A stretch of 64,000 nt of DNA from the NCBI RefSeq assembly GCF_021129235.1, contig NZ_JAJOMA010000027.1, positions 1 through 64,000 on the forward strand, given 5' to 3'. Every line of letters begins with the position of its first letter. The first letter of the stretch is position 1. This DNA comes from Kineosporia mesophila. GTDB lineage: Bacteria; Actinomycetota; Actinomycetes; Actinomycetales; Kineosporiaceae. Shown here piece by piece: positions 32,570 to 41,890 of this stretch. Below the pieces are notes generated by a model. It did not search any database. It was given only the letters and a program-made list of their open reading frames with translations, and had not been told where the DNA came from. Made by a program: the position numbers and the translations under genes.

Positions 32570-32925
32570 CCCCCACCGGGGCAGCACCAGGGTGAGGAAC
32601 CCGAACGTGTCGCGGTAGCCGCGCAGCCGGCCCTCAAGATGTTCCTGCGACACCGCCAAGGCCCTAGGAGGTGAGCTGACCGGCGTCCTCAAGCTGGAAA
32701 CGCACCCGCCCCGCCTCAGCCGTGGCGTGCGCGAGCGCGGGCTCCGAGACGTCGACACCGACTGCGCTCGCCTGCCCGGACCGTTCCAGGGCCGCAGGAT
32801 CCACTCTCCGCCGCCACACCCCAGATCCACCCGCGGCCCCGGGCGTGCCGCAGCACCTCACCGACCGCCGCGTCGTGCAGCGGGGCGGCGATCGGATGGT
32901 CGCGATGCGCGAAGCGGGAGACGCG
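32570..32925 (-). pseudogene. Class I SAM methyltransferase remnant
   Basis: On the minus strand, FAHRDHPIAAPLHDAAVGEVL continues after a frameshift as LDLGCGGGEWIL (SAM-binding motif I). After another shift it reads SAVGVDVSEPALAHATAEAGRVRFQLEDAGQLTS and stops. A further fragment, HLEGRLRGYRDTFGFLTLVL, looks like the last helix and strand of the same family. The middle of the protein is missing. Two frameshifts plus an internal deletion show a dead gene. The rest of the 550-bp spacer (32485-33035) holds nothing else I recognise. Confidence 0.7.
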
Positions 32926-33035
32926 GTGACGGTCCCGGCCCGGATGCTCACCGGATCGCTGTCGTGAAGCCACTGAATTACCGGACGCGGATCGACTAGT
33001 TTGTGGGGTCGCTTCACCAGGGAGGAACGCGCGCG

Positions 33036-33575
33036 GTGAGTCCGGGTACCGAGATTCTGAGGGCCCTCGAACTGGGGACGTCGACGCGGCCGCAGGCGTC
33101 CGTCGAGCTGCGTGAGTTCATCGCCGCGACCGGGCCCGGGCGGCAGGAGCTGCGCTGCGCCTCCGTCGTGGCCCTGGCCTGCCTGGCCGGGACCGGCGCC
33201 ACCGGTGACCTGGCCGCGCTCCTGACCGACCGCACCCGGGCGGTGCGCGAGTGCGCGGCCGACCTGCTCTACCACGTGGGCGACGGGCGGGCCTGGGACT
33301 CGGTGATGGAGTACTTCGCCGGTGAGGTGATCGAGCGTGGGCCCCGGCGGGCCCAGCTGCCGCCCGCGATGCCGATCTCCTACCTGCTGATCCACGCCCC
33401 GGTGGGCTCACGCAAGGCGGTGGAGCTGGTCGGGTTCCTGCGCCAGGAGTGGATCCGGCTCTCGGCGCTGGAGCGCCAGTGGCTGGCCGACCACGCCCCC
33501 GAGGCGATGCCCAGCTCGCTCGACGCGGCCCGCGTGGCCCTGCCCTCCCGCACCCAGCTGGCCCTGACGGTCTGA
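33036..33575 (+). CDS. HEAT-repeat-like helical protein
   Basis: This 179-residue protein is almost wholly alpha-helical and shows HEAT/armadillo-like repeats: RQELRCASVVALACLAGTGATGDLAALL, then TRAVRECAADLLYHVGDGRAWDSVMEYF. The middle C-terminal part lacks clear repeats. It has no signal peptide or catalytic motif, and a protein-binding scaffold role is likely. GTG 33036 is chosen because GGAGG lies about ten bases upstream; a longer ATG frame would read through it. It precedes the zinc-ribbon SDR gene with a 129-bp gap, so co-transcription is possible. Confidence 0.72.
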   Translation: MSPGTEILRALELGTSTRPQASVELREFIAATGPGRQELRCASVVALACLAGTGATGDLAALLTDRTRAVRECAADLLYHVGDGRAWDSVMEYFAGEVIERGPRRAQLPPAMPISYLLIHAPVGSRKAVELVGFLRQEWIRLSALERQWLADHAPEAMPSSLDAARVALPSRTQLALTV

Positions 33576-33704
33576 CGGCCGGCCGGCGGGCATCTGACGG
33601 CAACGGGTGAACGCGTCGCGGTCCGGTCCGGCGATTGCGTATCTTCTTCAGGTCACCCCGACCTCACCAGCTTCCCGAGCAGAAACCCGAGCGGTTCACA
33701 CATC

Positions 33705-35225
33705 ATGACGGCGCAACTCGACGACCAGGCCGAGACCGACCCGACCGACGACACCACCGTCGAGGGCATCGACCCCGCTGACCTGGAACTCTGCCTACAG
33801 GTACTGGCCCGCGTGGAACAGCTGCCGGCCGAGCACCCGGACTTCCTGAAGGTGCGGCTGGCCACGGCCAAGATCTTCAAGGCGGCCAAGCTGGACCGTC
33901 GCGCCCAGCGCCGGGCCACGATCAACACCAACGACGCCGCCGTGACGGCCGCCACAGCCACCGGGGCCCCGGGCCGCATCGACGACGAGACCCAGGGCCT
34001 GCCCCTGTCCTCCGCGGCCGCCGCCGCGGGCGACGAGAACGGCTCGGCGGGTGAGTACATGCGCCCGCGCGGCTGCTACACCTGCAAGAAGCGCTACACC
34101 CGGGTCGACGCGTTCTACCACCAGCTGTGCCCGGACTGCGCCGCGAAGAACCGGCAGCGCCGCGACGCGCGCACCGACCTGACCGGCCGCCGCGCCCTGC
34201 TCACCGGCGGGCGGGCCAAGATCGGCATGCACATCGCGCTGCGGCTGCTGCGTGACGGCGCGCACCTGACCATCACCACGCGCTTCCCGGCCGACGCCGT
34301 GCGCCGCTTCACCTCGATGGACGACAGTCAGGACTGGATCCACCGGCTGCGTATCATCGGCATCGACCTGCGCGACCCGGCCCAGGTCAGCGCGCTCGCC
34401 GACGACGTGGCGGCGCAGGGTCCGCTGGACATCCTGATCAACAACGCCGCGCAGACCGTGCGCCGCTCCCCCGGCTCGTACGCTCCGCTGGCGGCCGCCG
34501 AGTCAGCGCCGCTGCCGCCGGGCCCGCTGCCGCAGATGCTGACGATCGGCCGCACCCCCGACGCGCACCCGGCGTCCATCGACGCGATCACCGGGACGAC
34601 GGCCGAGGCAGGTACGGGCCACTGGGCCCCTTCTCCCCACGCACTGACCGCTCTGGCACTCACCGCGGGTTCCGCGTCCCCTGCTCGCATCGCCGCCAAC
34701 ACCGCGATCGACGCCGGGGGCCTGGTGCCCGACCTGCACCACACCAACAGCTGGGTGCAGCCGGTGCAGGAGGTCGACCCGGTGGAGCTGCTCGAGGTGC
34801 AGCTGTGCAACAGCGTCGCGCCGTTCATCCTGATCAGCCGGCTGCGCCCGGCGATGGCCGCGGCCGGTTCGCACCGCAAGTACGTGGTCAACGTGTCGGC
34901 CATGGAGGGCAAGTTCAGCCGGGGCTACAAGGGTCCGGGCCACCCGCACACGAACATGGCCAAGGCCGCCCTGAACATGCTCACACGCACCAGCGCGCGG
35001 GAGATGTGGGAGAGCGACCGCATCCTGATGACGGCCGTCGACACCGGCTGGATCACCGACGAGCGGCCCCACCCGACCAAGATCCGGCTGGCGGACGAGG
35101 GTTTCCACGCCCCGCTGGACCTGGTCGACGGTGCGGCCCGGGTCTACGACCCGATCGTGCGGGGCGAGGCCGGCGAGGACCTGTACGGCATCTTCCTCAA
35201 GGACTACGACCCCACCGACTGGTAG
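33705..35225 (+). CDS. SDR-like protein with N-terminal zinc ribbon, catalytic Tyr absent
   Basis: This 506-residue protein has an acidic N-terminus, a helical segment (ADLELCLQVLARVEQL), then a zinc ribbon with cysteines 124, 127, 142 and 145 (RGCYTCKKRYT, LCPDC). From residue 158 it is an SDR Rossmann domain: RALLTGGRAKIGMHIALRLLRDG, LINNAAQTVRR, and VVNVSAMEGKF. Where YxxxK is expected the sequence is HPHTNMAKAALNML, so lysine is kept and the tyrosine is threonine. A low-complexity insert lies around residues 260-340. Classical oxidoreductase activity is doubtful; a binding or regulatory role is possible. Its 3-prime end nearly touches the convergent kinase-cyclase gene. Confidence 0.85.
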   Translation: MTAQLDDQAETDPTDDTTVEGIDPADLELCLQVLARVEQLPAEHPDFLKVRLATAKIFKAAKLDRRAQRRATINTNDAAVTAATATGAPGRIDDETQGLPLSSAAAAAGDENGSAGEYMRPRGCYTCKKRYTRVDAFYHQLCPDCAAKNRQRRDARTDLTGRRALLTGGRAKIGMHIALRLLRDGAHLTITTRFPADAVRRFTSMDDSQDWIHRLRIIGIDLRDPAQVSALADDVAAQGPLDILINNAAQTVRRSPGSYAPLAAAESAPLPPGPLPQMLTIGRTPDAHPASIDAITGTTAEAGTGHWAPSPHALTALALTAGSASPARIAANTAIDAGGLVPDLHHTNSWVQPVQEVDPVELLEVQLCNSVAPFILISRLRPAMAAAGSHRKYVVNVSAMEGKFSRGYKGPGHPHTNMAKAALNMLTRTSAREMWESDRILMTAVDTGWITDERPHPTKIRLADEGFHAPLDLVDGAARVYDPIVRGEAGEDLYGIFLKDYDPTDW

Positions 35226-35226
35226 G

Positions 35227-38200
35227 TCAGACAGTCCCGACCTGGTTGCGCCCGCCCTCCTTGGCCTTGTAGAGGCCCTGGTCGGCGCGGGCCAGCAGGG
35301 CGGCCACGTCCTCGTCGTCCGCGCGCAGGTGCGCGGCGCCGATGCTGATCGTGATCTCCAGCGGGCCGGTGCGGGTCTGGATCGGCGCCTCGGCGATGCA
35401 GACGCGCATCCGCTCGGCCAGTTCCAGACCCGGGTCGTCGCCCTGCTGCAACAGGGCGAACTCCTCACCACCGTAACGGCCGATGATATCGGTGGTGCGT
35501 ACCTCCGCGGCCAGGCGGCGGGCGACCTCGGCGATCACGTCGTCACCGGTCGGGTGGCCGTGGTTGTCGTTGACCCGCTTGAAGTGGTCGATGTCCATCA
35601 TCATGCCGATCAGCGGCCGGTCCTGGCGCTGGGCCGCCTCCAGGTCGCGGGCGGCGATCTCGAAGAACCGGCGCCGGTTGGCCAGCTGGGTCAGCTCGTC
35701 GACCACGGCCAGTTCCTGCACCCGCTCGAACAGCGCGGCCCGGTCGTAGGCGGTCATGCCCTGGGCCACGAGGGCGGCGGCCAGGTCGACCGACGCCGAC
35801 AGCGGGCTCTCGGCGTCCTGTGCCCCCAGTACGAGCAGCCCCAGGTCGACGTCGGTGGCCCGCAGCGGCAACGCCACCCACGAGGCGAGGCCCGGCAGCC
35901 GGTCGGGCAGGGGCGCCGGGGCGTCGGACGCGTCCCCCGAGACCGGGGTCAGCACACCGGAGATCGCCGCCGCGCTGCCGTCGTCGGTGAACGCCGTCAT
36001 CAGGGGCTGGCGCACGTCCGGGGTGAGGACGATGCCCGTGCGGTTCCCGACCCCGGACCGACCGGGCCGCAGCACGAACGCGGTGTCGGCGCCGAGCACC
36101 CCACCGCCCCGGCCGGCCGACAGCAGGAGCTGATTGAGCACACCCATCGGCTCGACCGGCTCGGCCATCCGCTCCTGGGCCTGCTGCAGGGCCTTCGCCA
36201 GCTCGGCCGACCGCTCGGCGGTCTGCGCCTTGATCGCCAGCTGGGCGGCACGGGCCGTCTCCAGGGACGAGGCCACGAAACTGGTCAGGGCGCCCAGGAT
36301 GACGGTGTCGTGGTGGGTGAAGATGCCCTTGGCGACCTGACTGTCGAGGTACACCACACCCCGCATCCGGCCGTCGAGCATCATCGGGGCCACCAGGATC
36401 GAGCGCAGGCCGTGCAGCACCACGCTCTGGGCCCCGAGCGCGGCTCCCTCCTCGGTGCCGGCCAGCACCTTGGGCTCGCCCGTGCGCCAGACCATCTCGA
36501 CCACGCTGGTGCTGTAACCGGTCAGCCGCTCCAGGTCCTCCCCGGCGGCCGACCGGCCCAGGTACTGGGCCAGCGTGCCGGTGTCGGAATCGACGAGGAA
36601 CAGGAACGCGCGGTCGGCGGCGAGGATCCGGATGGTCTCGTCCAGGGCGATCCGGGCCAGGACGCGGGGGTCCAGCACCCGGGCCGCGGCCGCGCTGACC
36701 TCCTGCAATGCTTCCAGGCGCTCGCGTTCATGACCGCCCGAGTAGGTGTTGCCGTGGCTGCCGCCGGTGAGCAGGACGCGGTCCTCGACCGGCAGGGAGA
36801 ACTCCCCGACCACGGACGCGGCCCGCTGGGGCCAGCCCTCCGCGACCGCCACCGCGTAGGCCGTGCGGGCGCGGCGGCGTCCCTCCTGCGGGTTCAGCGA
36901 GCGCAGGGCCCGCGCCGCGATCCGGGCCACCTCGAAGGCCACGGTCGGCAGGTCGTCCTCGACCGCGACGTCCAGGGCGGCCAGCACGTCCAGGGCCTTG
37001 CGGGGCTCGTCCTGCAGCACCAGCAGGTCGGCCCGGGCCACGGCCCAGAAGGCCTTGAGTTCCTCGGTGTTCGCCGCCCGGCCGAGAGTCTCGACCGCCT
37101 TGTGGGCCTGGCTCATCCGCAGCGCCTGCTGCTTCATCGCCTCGGGTGTGGTGGGGCGCGCGCAGGCCCGGGCCTGGGCCAGGCGGGCCGAGGCGATCAG
37201 CCAGAAGATCGGCCGCTGCGCGCGCCAGACCAGGCTCGGTGACAGCCGCAGCGCCTCGACGTCGCTGACCAGGTGGTCGACGGACTCGACGGTGCCGTCG
37301 TCCTCCAGCTGGACGAACAGGCCGGCCATCAGCCGGATGAAGTTCAGCTGCCGGGCGCCGATCTCGTCGGCCACCCGGTTCAGGCGGGACATCTCGGTCT
37401 CGGCCTCCACCGAGCGGCCCAGCAGGGCGGCCGTCATCGCCGGGGCGATGACGAACGAGGTGATCTCCTCGGCGCGGTCGCTGAGCCGCAGGCGGCCCTG
37501 GGCCAGCCAGTGCTGGGCGTCCTGCGTGCGCCCGGCGAAACAGGCGTTCAGGTTGAAGGTGCTCATCGAATCGATCAGCGGCACGAAGTCGAGCCACGGA
37601 CTGAAATCGTCGAACTGCGGACGCCAGCCCCGCCCCTCGGGGCGGTTGCCCGCCCAGGCACCGCCCAGACGGAACGAGCGCAGCATCGAGCGGGTCTGCG
37701 GCGTCTGCGCCGAGGGGTCACCGTCGCAGCGACGGAAACAGCGCTCCGCGGCCCGGTTCAGCCCCACGGCCGCGCAGAGCACGCCGACGTTGGCCTGGGC
37801 CGCCACGAACCGGCGGCCGTGGCCGAGCTTCGCCGCCCAGTACAGCGAGCGCAGGTTGTGGGCGATGAAGTCGGGCACCCGCATGCCCAGGTTCGCCCCG
37901 ACGATCGCGGCCTCGTGCAGCCCGGCCATCGTCAGCGCGCGGCGCCGGGCCTCACCGGTGGCGTCGCCGAGCAGCGGACGCAGACGACGGCGCACGACGG
38001 AGGCCAGGGCCATCGCCGCCGAGCTCAGGATGAACCAGAAGGTGCTGCGCGGCAGGGGTTTACCAGCTGCCGCGAAACCCTTGGCAATGGCGTCGGTGAG
38101 TTCCTCGCTGCGGTACCCGGCCCGGTGCACCTCGGCCAGCAGGGTGTAGATGGCCGCCTGGGACAGCGGATCCTTCTCGACCGCCAGAGCCTGTTCCAGC

Positions 38201-40707
38201 CGGCGCCGGGAGGCACTGAACTGCCCGGCCTGTTTCAGGGCCCGGCCCAGCAGCACGAGCACCACGCTGGAGCCGTTCTCGCGCCGGCGGGCCAGATGGG
38301 CGGCGTGCTCGAGGAACATCACGGCGTCCTCGCCCGCGGACTCCTCCAGCGCCAGTTTTCCCGCCTCCAGGCAGGCGGCGTAGACCTTGTCGGCCGAGGC
38401 CGCGGAACCGGCCTTCAGGTAGTGCCGGGCCACGGCGAAGGTGTGGGCGGCGGCCTGGGTGAACGAGGCGGAGCGGCGGGTGGCCAGCACGTCGGCGATG
38501 CGCAGGTGCAGTTGCTCCAGCTGCGCGGGGGTGAGCTCGGCCAGCACCGCCTCGGCGATCCGGCCGTGCAGGAACCGGAACGTGCCTCCCTCGGCCGGCT
38601 CGACCAGGCGCTGGCGGGCGGCCTCGGTGAACACGCCCAGCACGCTCGTGGTGCTGCGCCGCTCCACCGCCGCGACCACGTCGACCCGCACCTCGGCCCC
38701 CATCGCGGCGGCGACCACGAGCAGGTCGCGGGCGTGCGGGGCGAGGTTCTGCACACGGTTGACCAGCAGGCCCATCGCGTCCTGGGGCAGGTCCAGGGCG
38801 TCGAGGCGGTCCAGGTCGAGCTGCCACGTGCCCCAGTCCGGCCACAGCAGGCCGGCGTCCAGCACCGCCCACAGGTACTCCTGGGCGATGAACGGGTTGC
38901 CGTTGCTGCGGGTGGTGAGGGCGGCCAGATCGTCGTCGGGCAGTCGCTGGCCGGGGATCAGCGAGCGGATCTGGGAGCCGACGGCCGACTCGTCCAGCGG
39001 CGCCAGGCGCAGGTCGACGTCGAGCACCCGGGACGCCTGGGCGACGTAGGAGGCCAGGTCGGCGTTGCTGAGCACCCGCTCCAGCTCACCGTCGCGGCCG
39101 GTCCCCAGGTAGAGCATCGGCGCGTCGCGGATCTGCTCGGCGAGGTGCCCGATCACCTGACGCACGGACGCGTCGGCGGCGGTCACGTCGTCGAGGATCA
39201 GCAGCAGCCCGCCGGAGGTGCGGGCCAGGTCGAGAAGGGCCGCGGCGATCGCCGCGCCGAGCTGCTCGTCGTTCTGCTGCTCGACCAGGGCGTCGGCCCG
39301 GAGCTCGCCGGTGCCCTCGGCGGGTCCCTCGGCCAGGGGTATCTGCCCGGTGAGGGCCGCGATCTCGCTGGGCGAGTGCAGGGTCTCCTCGGCCGAGGCC
39401 GAGGCCGACGTCGGCTCGGTCGCCTCCCCGCCCGGGCGCACCACGGCGTCGAGCCCGGGGGCGATCCGGGCCAGCATCGCCGGTGACCAGGTCTCGAACA
39501 CCGCGCGCAGCCGGCCCGCCCGCGCCGACCGCTCGCCCCAGGGCAGGCGGGCGATCTGCTGCAGATGGTTGACGAAGACCTCACGGAACGCCGCGAAGGG
39601 CAGCGCCTCGTCGGTGAGCACCCGGGCCCGCAGCACCAGACCGCCGGTCTCCTCGAGCAGGTCGCCGAACTCGTGCACCAGACGGGTCTTGCCCAGCCCG
39701 TTGTCGCTGCGCGCGAAGGCGAACCCGCCGTTCCCGGCGCGGACCCGCGTCCATTGCTGTCGCAGGGTGTCCAGCTCGTTCTGCCGCCCGAACATCGGGG
39801 GCTTCTCCGCCCGGGCCGGGGCGCTCTGCTTGCCGGCCACGGCCCGCAGGTCACCGGCCAGCGCGCGGCCGTCCTGATAGCGGTCGTCGGGGTCCTTGGC
39901 CAGCAGGGTGGCCACGATCAGGGCGAGTTCCGGCGGGGTCTCGGGCACCAGGCCGGTCAGGTCCGGCGCGGCCAGCGAGGCGTGCGCCCGCAGCAGTTCG
40001 CCCACGTCGCCGGTGGGGAACGGCAGCACCCCGGCGAGGGCCTCGAACATGATCACGCCGAGCGAGTACAGGTCGGACCGGTTGTCCACGGGGCGCTTGA
40101 GCATGCCCGACTGCTCCGGCGCCGAGTAGGCGAGCGTGCCCACCGCGACCGGTGTCTCGTTCTCCTCGTCCTCACCCTCGCGGGCCGTGAGGCCGAAGTC
40201 GATGAGCCGGGCCTGCCCGTCGGGCAGCACCATGACGTTCTGCGGCTTGAGGTCGCGGTGCACCAGACCGCGCGCGTGCACCGCGGCCAGCGGCTCGATC
40301 ACGTCCAGCACCAGCGCCACCACCCGCTCGGCGGGCAGCGCGCCCCGGGTCAGCTCGTCGGCCAGGGAGGTACCGCGCACCAGGTCCATCACCAGGAACG
40401 GGCGGCGCTCGGCCACCCCCACCTGGTGCACCCGGGGCAGGCCGGGATGGTCCACCGCGGTGAGCAGCGCGGCCTCACGCCGCAGGCCGGCCAGCCCGTC
40501 GGGGCGGTCCAGCAGCTTCAGGGCGTACTCCTGGGAGTCCTGAAGCTCCCCGGCCTTCCCGACCGCACGACGCCGCACCCGATACACGGTGCTTCCCGCT
40601 CCACCACCCAGCTGACCCAGTACCTCGAAATCGGGTAGGTCGACGGGCACACCGACCGACGCCGTGCCCGCCCCGGCGCCCGGGGTCCCCCTCTGCTCCG
40701 GACTCAC
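35227..40707 (-). CDS. Ser/Thr kinase - AAA/TPR - GAF - GGDEF diguanylate cyclase fusion
   Basis: This 1,826-residue protein begins with a complete protein kinase domain (about 27-290): glycine loop LGGGAGSTVY, Lys64, HRDLKPQN with Asp152, and DFG at 170. An ATPase module follows from about 305 (FGRQNELDTL, NGLGKT with Lys340, LLLILDDV) whose first P-loop glycine is replaced. A long TPR-like region covers about 700-1290. A GAF domain lies near 1330-1490, a second weaker sensor follows, and a GGDEF domain ends the protein: DELTQLANRR, DIDHFKRVNDNHGH, and GGEEF at 1746-1750. An RTTD I-site stands five residues before RYGGEEF's Gly pair. The active loop is intact, so c-di-GMP synthesis is expected. 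GTG start; no signal peptide or membrane helix is obvious. It is convergent with the zinc-ribbon SDR gene. Confidence 0.93.
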   Translation of the reverse strand: MSPEQRGTPGAGAGTASVGVPVDLPDFEVLGQLGGGAGSTVYRVRRRAVGKAGELQDSQEYALKLLDRPDGLAGLRREAALLTAVDHPGLPRVHQVGVAERRPFLVMDLVRGTSLADELTRGALPAERVVALVLDVIEPLAAVHARGLVHRDLKPQNVMVLPDGQARLIDFGLTAREGEDEENETPVAVGTLAYSAPEQSGMLKRPVDNRSDLYSLGVIMFEALAGVLPFPTGDVGELLRAHASLAAPDLTGLVPETPPELALIVATLLAKDPDDRYQDGRALAGDLRAVAGKQSAPARAEKPPMFGRQNELDTLRQQWTRVRAGNGGFAFARSDNGLGKTRLVHEFGDLLEETGGLVLRARVLTDEALPFAAFREVFVNHLQQIARLPWGERSARAGRLRAVFETWSPAMLARIAPGLDAVVRPGGEATEPTSASASAEETLHSPSEIAALTGQIPLAEGPAEGTGELRADALVEQQNDEQLGAAIAAALLDLARTSGGLLLILDDVTAADASVRQVIGHLAEQIRDAPMLYLGTGRDGELERVLSNADLASYVAQASRVLDVDLRLAPLDESAVGSQIRSLIPGQRLPDDDLAALTTRSNGNPFIAQEYLWAVLDAGLLWPDWGTWQLDLDRLDALDLPQDAMGLLVNRVQNLAPHARDLLVVAAAMGAEVRVDVVAAVERRSTTSVLGVFTEAARQRLVEPAEGGTFRFLHGRIAEAVLAELTPAQLEQLHLRIADVLATRRSASFTQAAAHTFAVARHYLKAGSAASADKVYAACLEAGKLALEESAGEDAVMFLEHAAHLARRRENGSSVVLVLLGRALKQAGQFSASRRRLEQALAVEKDPLSQAAIYTLLAEVHRAGYRSEELTDAIAKGFAAAGKPLPRSTFWFILSSAAMALASVVRRRLRPLLGDATGEARRRALTMAGLHEAAIVGANLGMRVPDFIAHNLRSLYWAAKLGHGRRFVAAQANVGVLCAAVGLNRAAERCFRRCDGDPSAQTPQTRSMLRSFRLGGAWAGNRPEGRGWRPQFDDFSPWLDFVPLIDSMSTFNLNACFAGRTQDAQHWLAQGRLRLSDRAEEITSFVIAPAMTAALLGRSVEAETEMSRLNRVADEIGARQLNFIRLMAGLFVQLEDDGTVESVDHLVSDVEALRLSPSLVWRAQRPIFWLIASARLAQARACARPTTPEAMKQQALRMSQAHKAVETLGRAANTEELKAFWAVARADLLVLQDEPRKALDVLAALDVAVEDDLPTVAFEVARIAARALRSLNPQEGRRRARTAYAVAVAEGWPQRAASVVGEFSLPVEDRVLLTGGSHGNTYSGGHERERLEALQEVSAAAARVLDPRVLARIALDETIRILAADRAFLFLVDSDTGTLAQYLGRSAAGEDLERLTGYSTSVVEMVWRTGEPKVLAGTEEGAALGAQSVVLHGLRSILVAPMMLDGRMRGVVYLDSQVAKGIFTHHDTVILGALTSFVASSLETARAAQLAIKAQTAERSAELAKALQQAQERMAEPVEPMGVLNQLLLSAGRGGGVLGADTAFVLRPGRSGVGNRTGIVLTPDVRQPLMTAFTDDGSAAAISGVLTPVSGDASDAPAPLPDRLPGLASWVALPLRATDVDLGLLVLGAQDAESPLSASVDLAAALVAQGMTAYDRAALFERVQELAVVDELTQLANRRRFFEIAARDLEAAQRQDRPLIGMMMDIDHFKRVNDNHGHPTGDDVIAEVARRLAAEVRTTDIIGRYGGEEFALLQQGDDPGLELAERMRVCIAEAPIQTRTGPLEITISIGAAHLRADDEDVAALLARADQGLYKAKEGGRNQVGTV

Positions 40708-40859
40708 ATTTCTCGTTCGGCCGGAACCGGCGGCAGCTTGACCGGGGCTGTCACCCCTCCGGGTGAGTCAGGCCGATGTCGTCCCCCGCCCGGACACAGG
40801 ACAGAATGAGCCTCGGCCAACGAGGCCACCTACTCGACCCACCCCAGTGGAGCGCACCG

Positions 40860-41873
40860 ATGACGTACCGCCCCGATCCCGCCCGTTACGACGGCAGCAT
40901 GAGCTACCGCCGCACGGGTCGCTCCGGGCTCGACCTGCCGATGCTGTCACTCGGCTTCTGGCACAACTTCGGCGACGACAAGCCGTGGAGTGTTCAGCGG
41001 GACATCGCACTGCGCGCGTTCGACCTGGGCATCACCCACTTCGACCTGGCCAACAACTACGGCCCGCCCTACGGCAGCGCCGAGATCAACGCCGGCCGGC
41101 TGTTCTCCAGTGATCTCAAGCCGTACCGCGACGAGCTGGTCATCTCGACCAAGGCCGGGTACGACATGTGGGCCGGCCCGTACGGCCAGGGCGGCGGCGG
41201 CCGCAAGTACATGCTGTCGTCGCTGGACCAGTCGCTGACGCGTCTGGGCCTGGACTACGTCGACATCTTCTACTCGCACCGCTTCGACCCGACCACGCCG
41301 CTGGAGGAGACCGCCTCGGCGCTCGACGCCGCGGTGCGGGCCGGTAAGGCGCTGTACGTGGGCATCTCCAGCTACAACGCCGCGCAGTCGCGCGAGATCG
41401 CCGGGCTGCTGCGTGAACTGGGCACCCCGCTGCTCATCCACCAGCCGTCCTACTCGATGCTGAACCGCTGGATCGAGGACGACGGCCTGCTCGACGCCGC
41501 GGCCGACGAGGGCTTCGGCGTGATCGCGTTCATGGCGCTGCAGCAGGGCCTTCTGACCAATCGTTACCTCAACGGCATCCCCGAGGGCTCGCGCGCCACC
41601 CAGGGCAAGACCCTCGACGCCGGTGTGATCACGCAGGACCTCCAGGCCGGCCTGCGCCGCCTGGCCGCGATCGGTGAGAAGCGCGGTCAGTCCCTGGCCC
41701 AGCTGGCCCTGGCCTGGGCGCTGCGCGACGAGCGGGTCACCTCGCTCGTCATCGGCGCCTCGTCGGTGTCGCAGCTGGACCAGAACGTCGAGGCACTGGG
41801 CAACATCGCCCTGTCCGAGGACGAGGTGGCCCAGATCGAGGAGATTCTCTCCGGGATCCAGTTCAAGGGCTGA
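40860..41873 (+). CDS. Aldo/keto reductase, L-glyceraldehyde 3-phosphate reductase-like
   Basis: This 337-residue TIM-barrel reductase starts MTYRPDPARYDGSMSYRRTGRSGLDLPMLSLGFW. It has the catalytic tetrad in HFDLANNYGPPYGSAE (Asp, Tyr), STKAGYDMW (Lys) and FYSHRFD (His). The NADPH site is at the end (LVIGASSVSQLDQNVEAL). Opening and length closely match the YghZ group, which reduces L-glyceraldehyde 3-phosphate and methylglyoxal. ATG 40860 follows a GGAG; a longer frame has no such signal. It is divergent from the kinase-cyclase gene. Confidence 0.9.
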   Translation: MTYRPDPARYDGSMSYRRTGRSGLDLPMLSLGFWHNFGDDKPWSVQRDIALRAFDLGITHFDLANNYGPPYGSAEINAGRLFSSDLKPYRDELVISTKAGYDMWAGPYGQGGGGRKYMLSSLDQSLTRLGLDYVDIFYSHRFDPTTPLEETASALDAAVRAGKALYVGISSYNAAQSREIAGLLRELGTPLLIHQPSYSMLNRWIEDDGLLDAAADEGFGVIAFMALQQGLLTNRYLNGIPEGSRATQGKTLDAGVITQDLQAGLRRLAAIGEKRGQSLAQLALAWALRDERVTSLVIGASSVSQLDQNVEALGNIALSEDEVAQIEEILSGIQFKG

Positions 41874-41890
41874 GCTTGCCAGGGCCTGTC

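Noticed and set aside
35131-39486. Two long plus-strand frames opposite the kinase-cyclase gene
   Set aside because: They are antisense to a multi-domain protein whose motifs are intact along the whole length. No domain appears in these frames.
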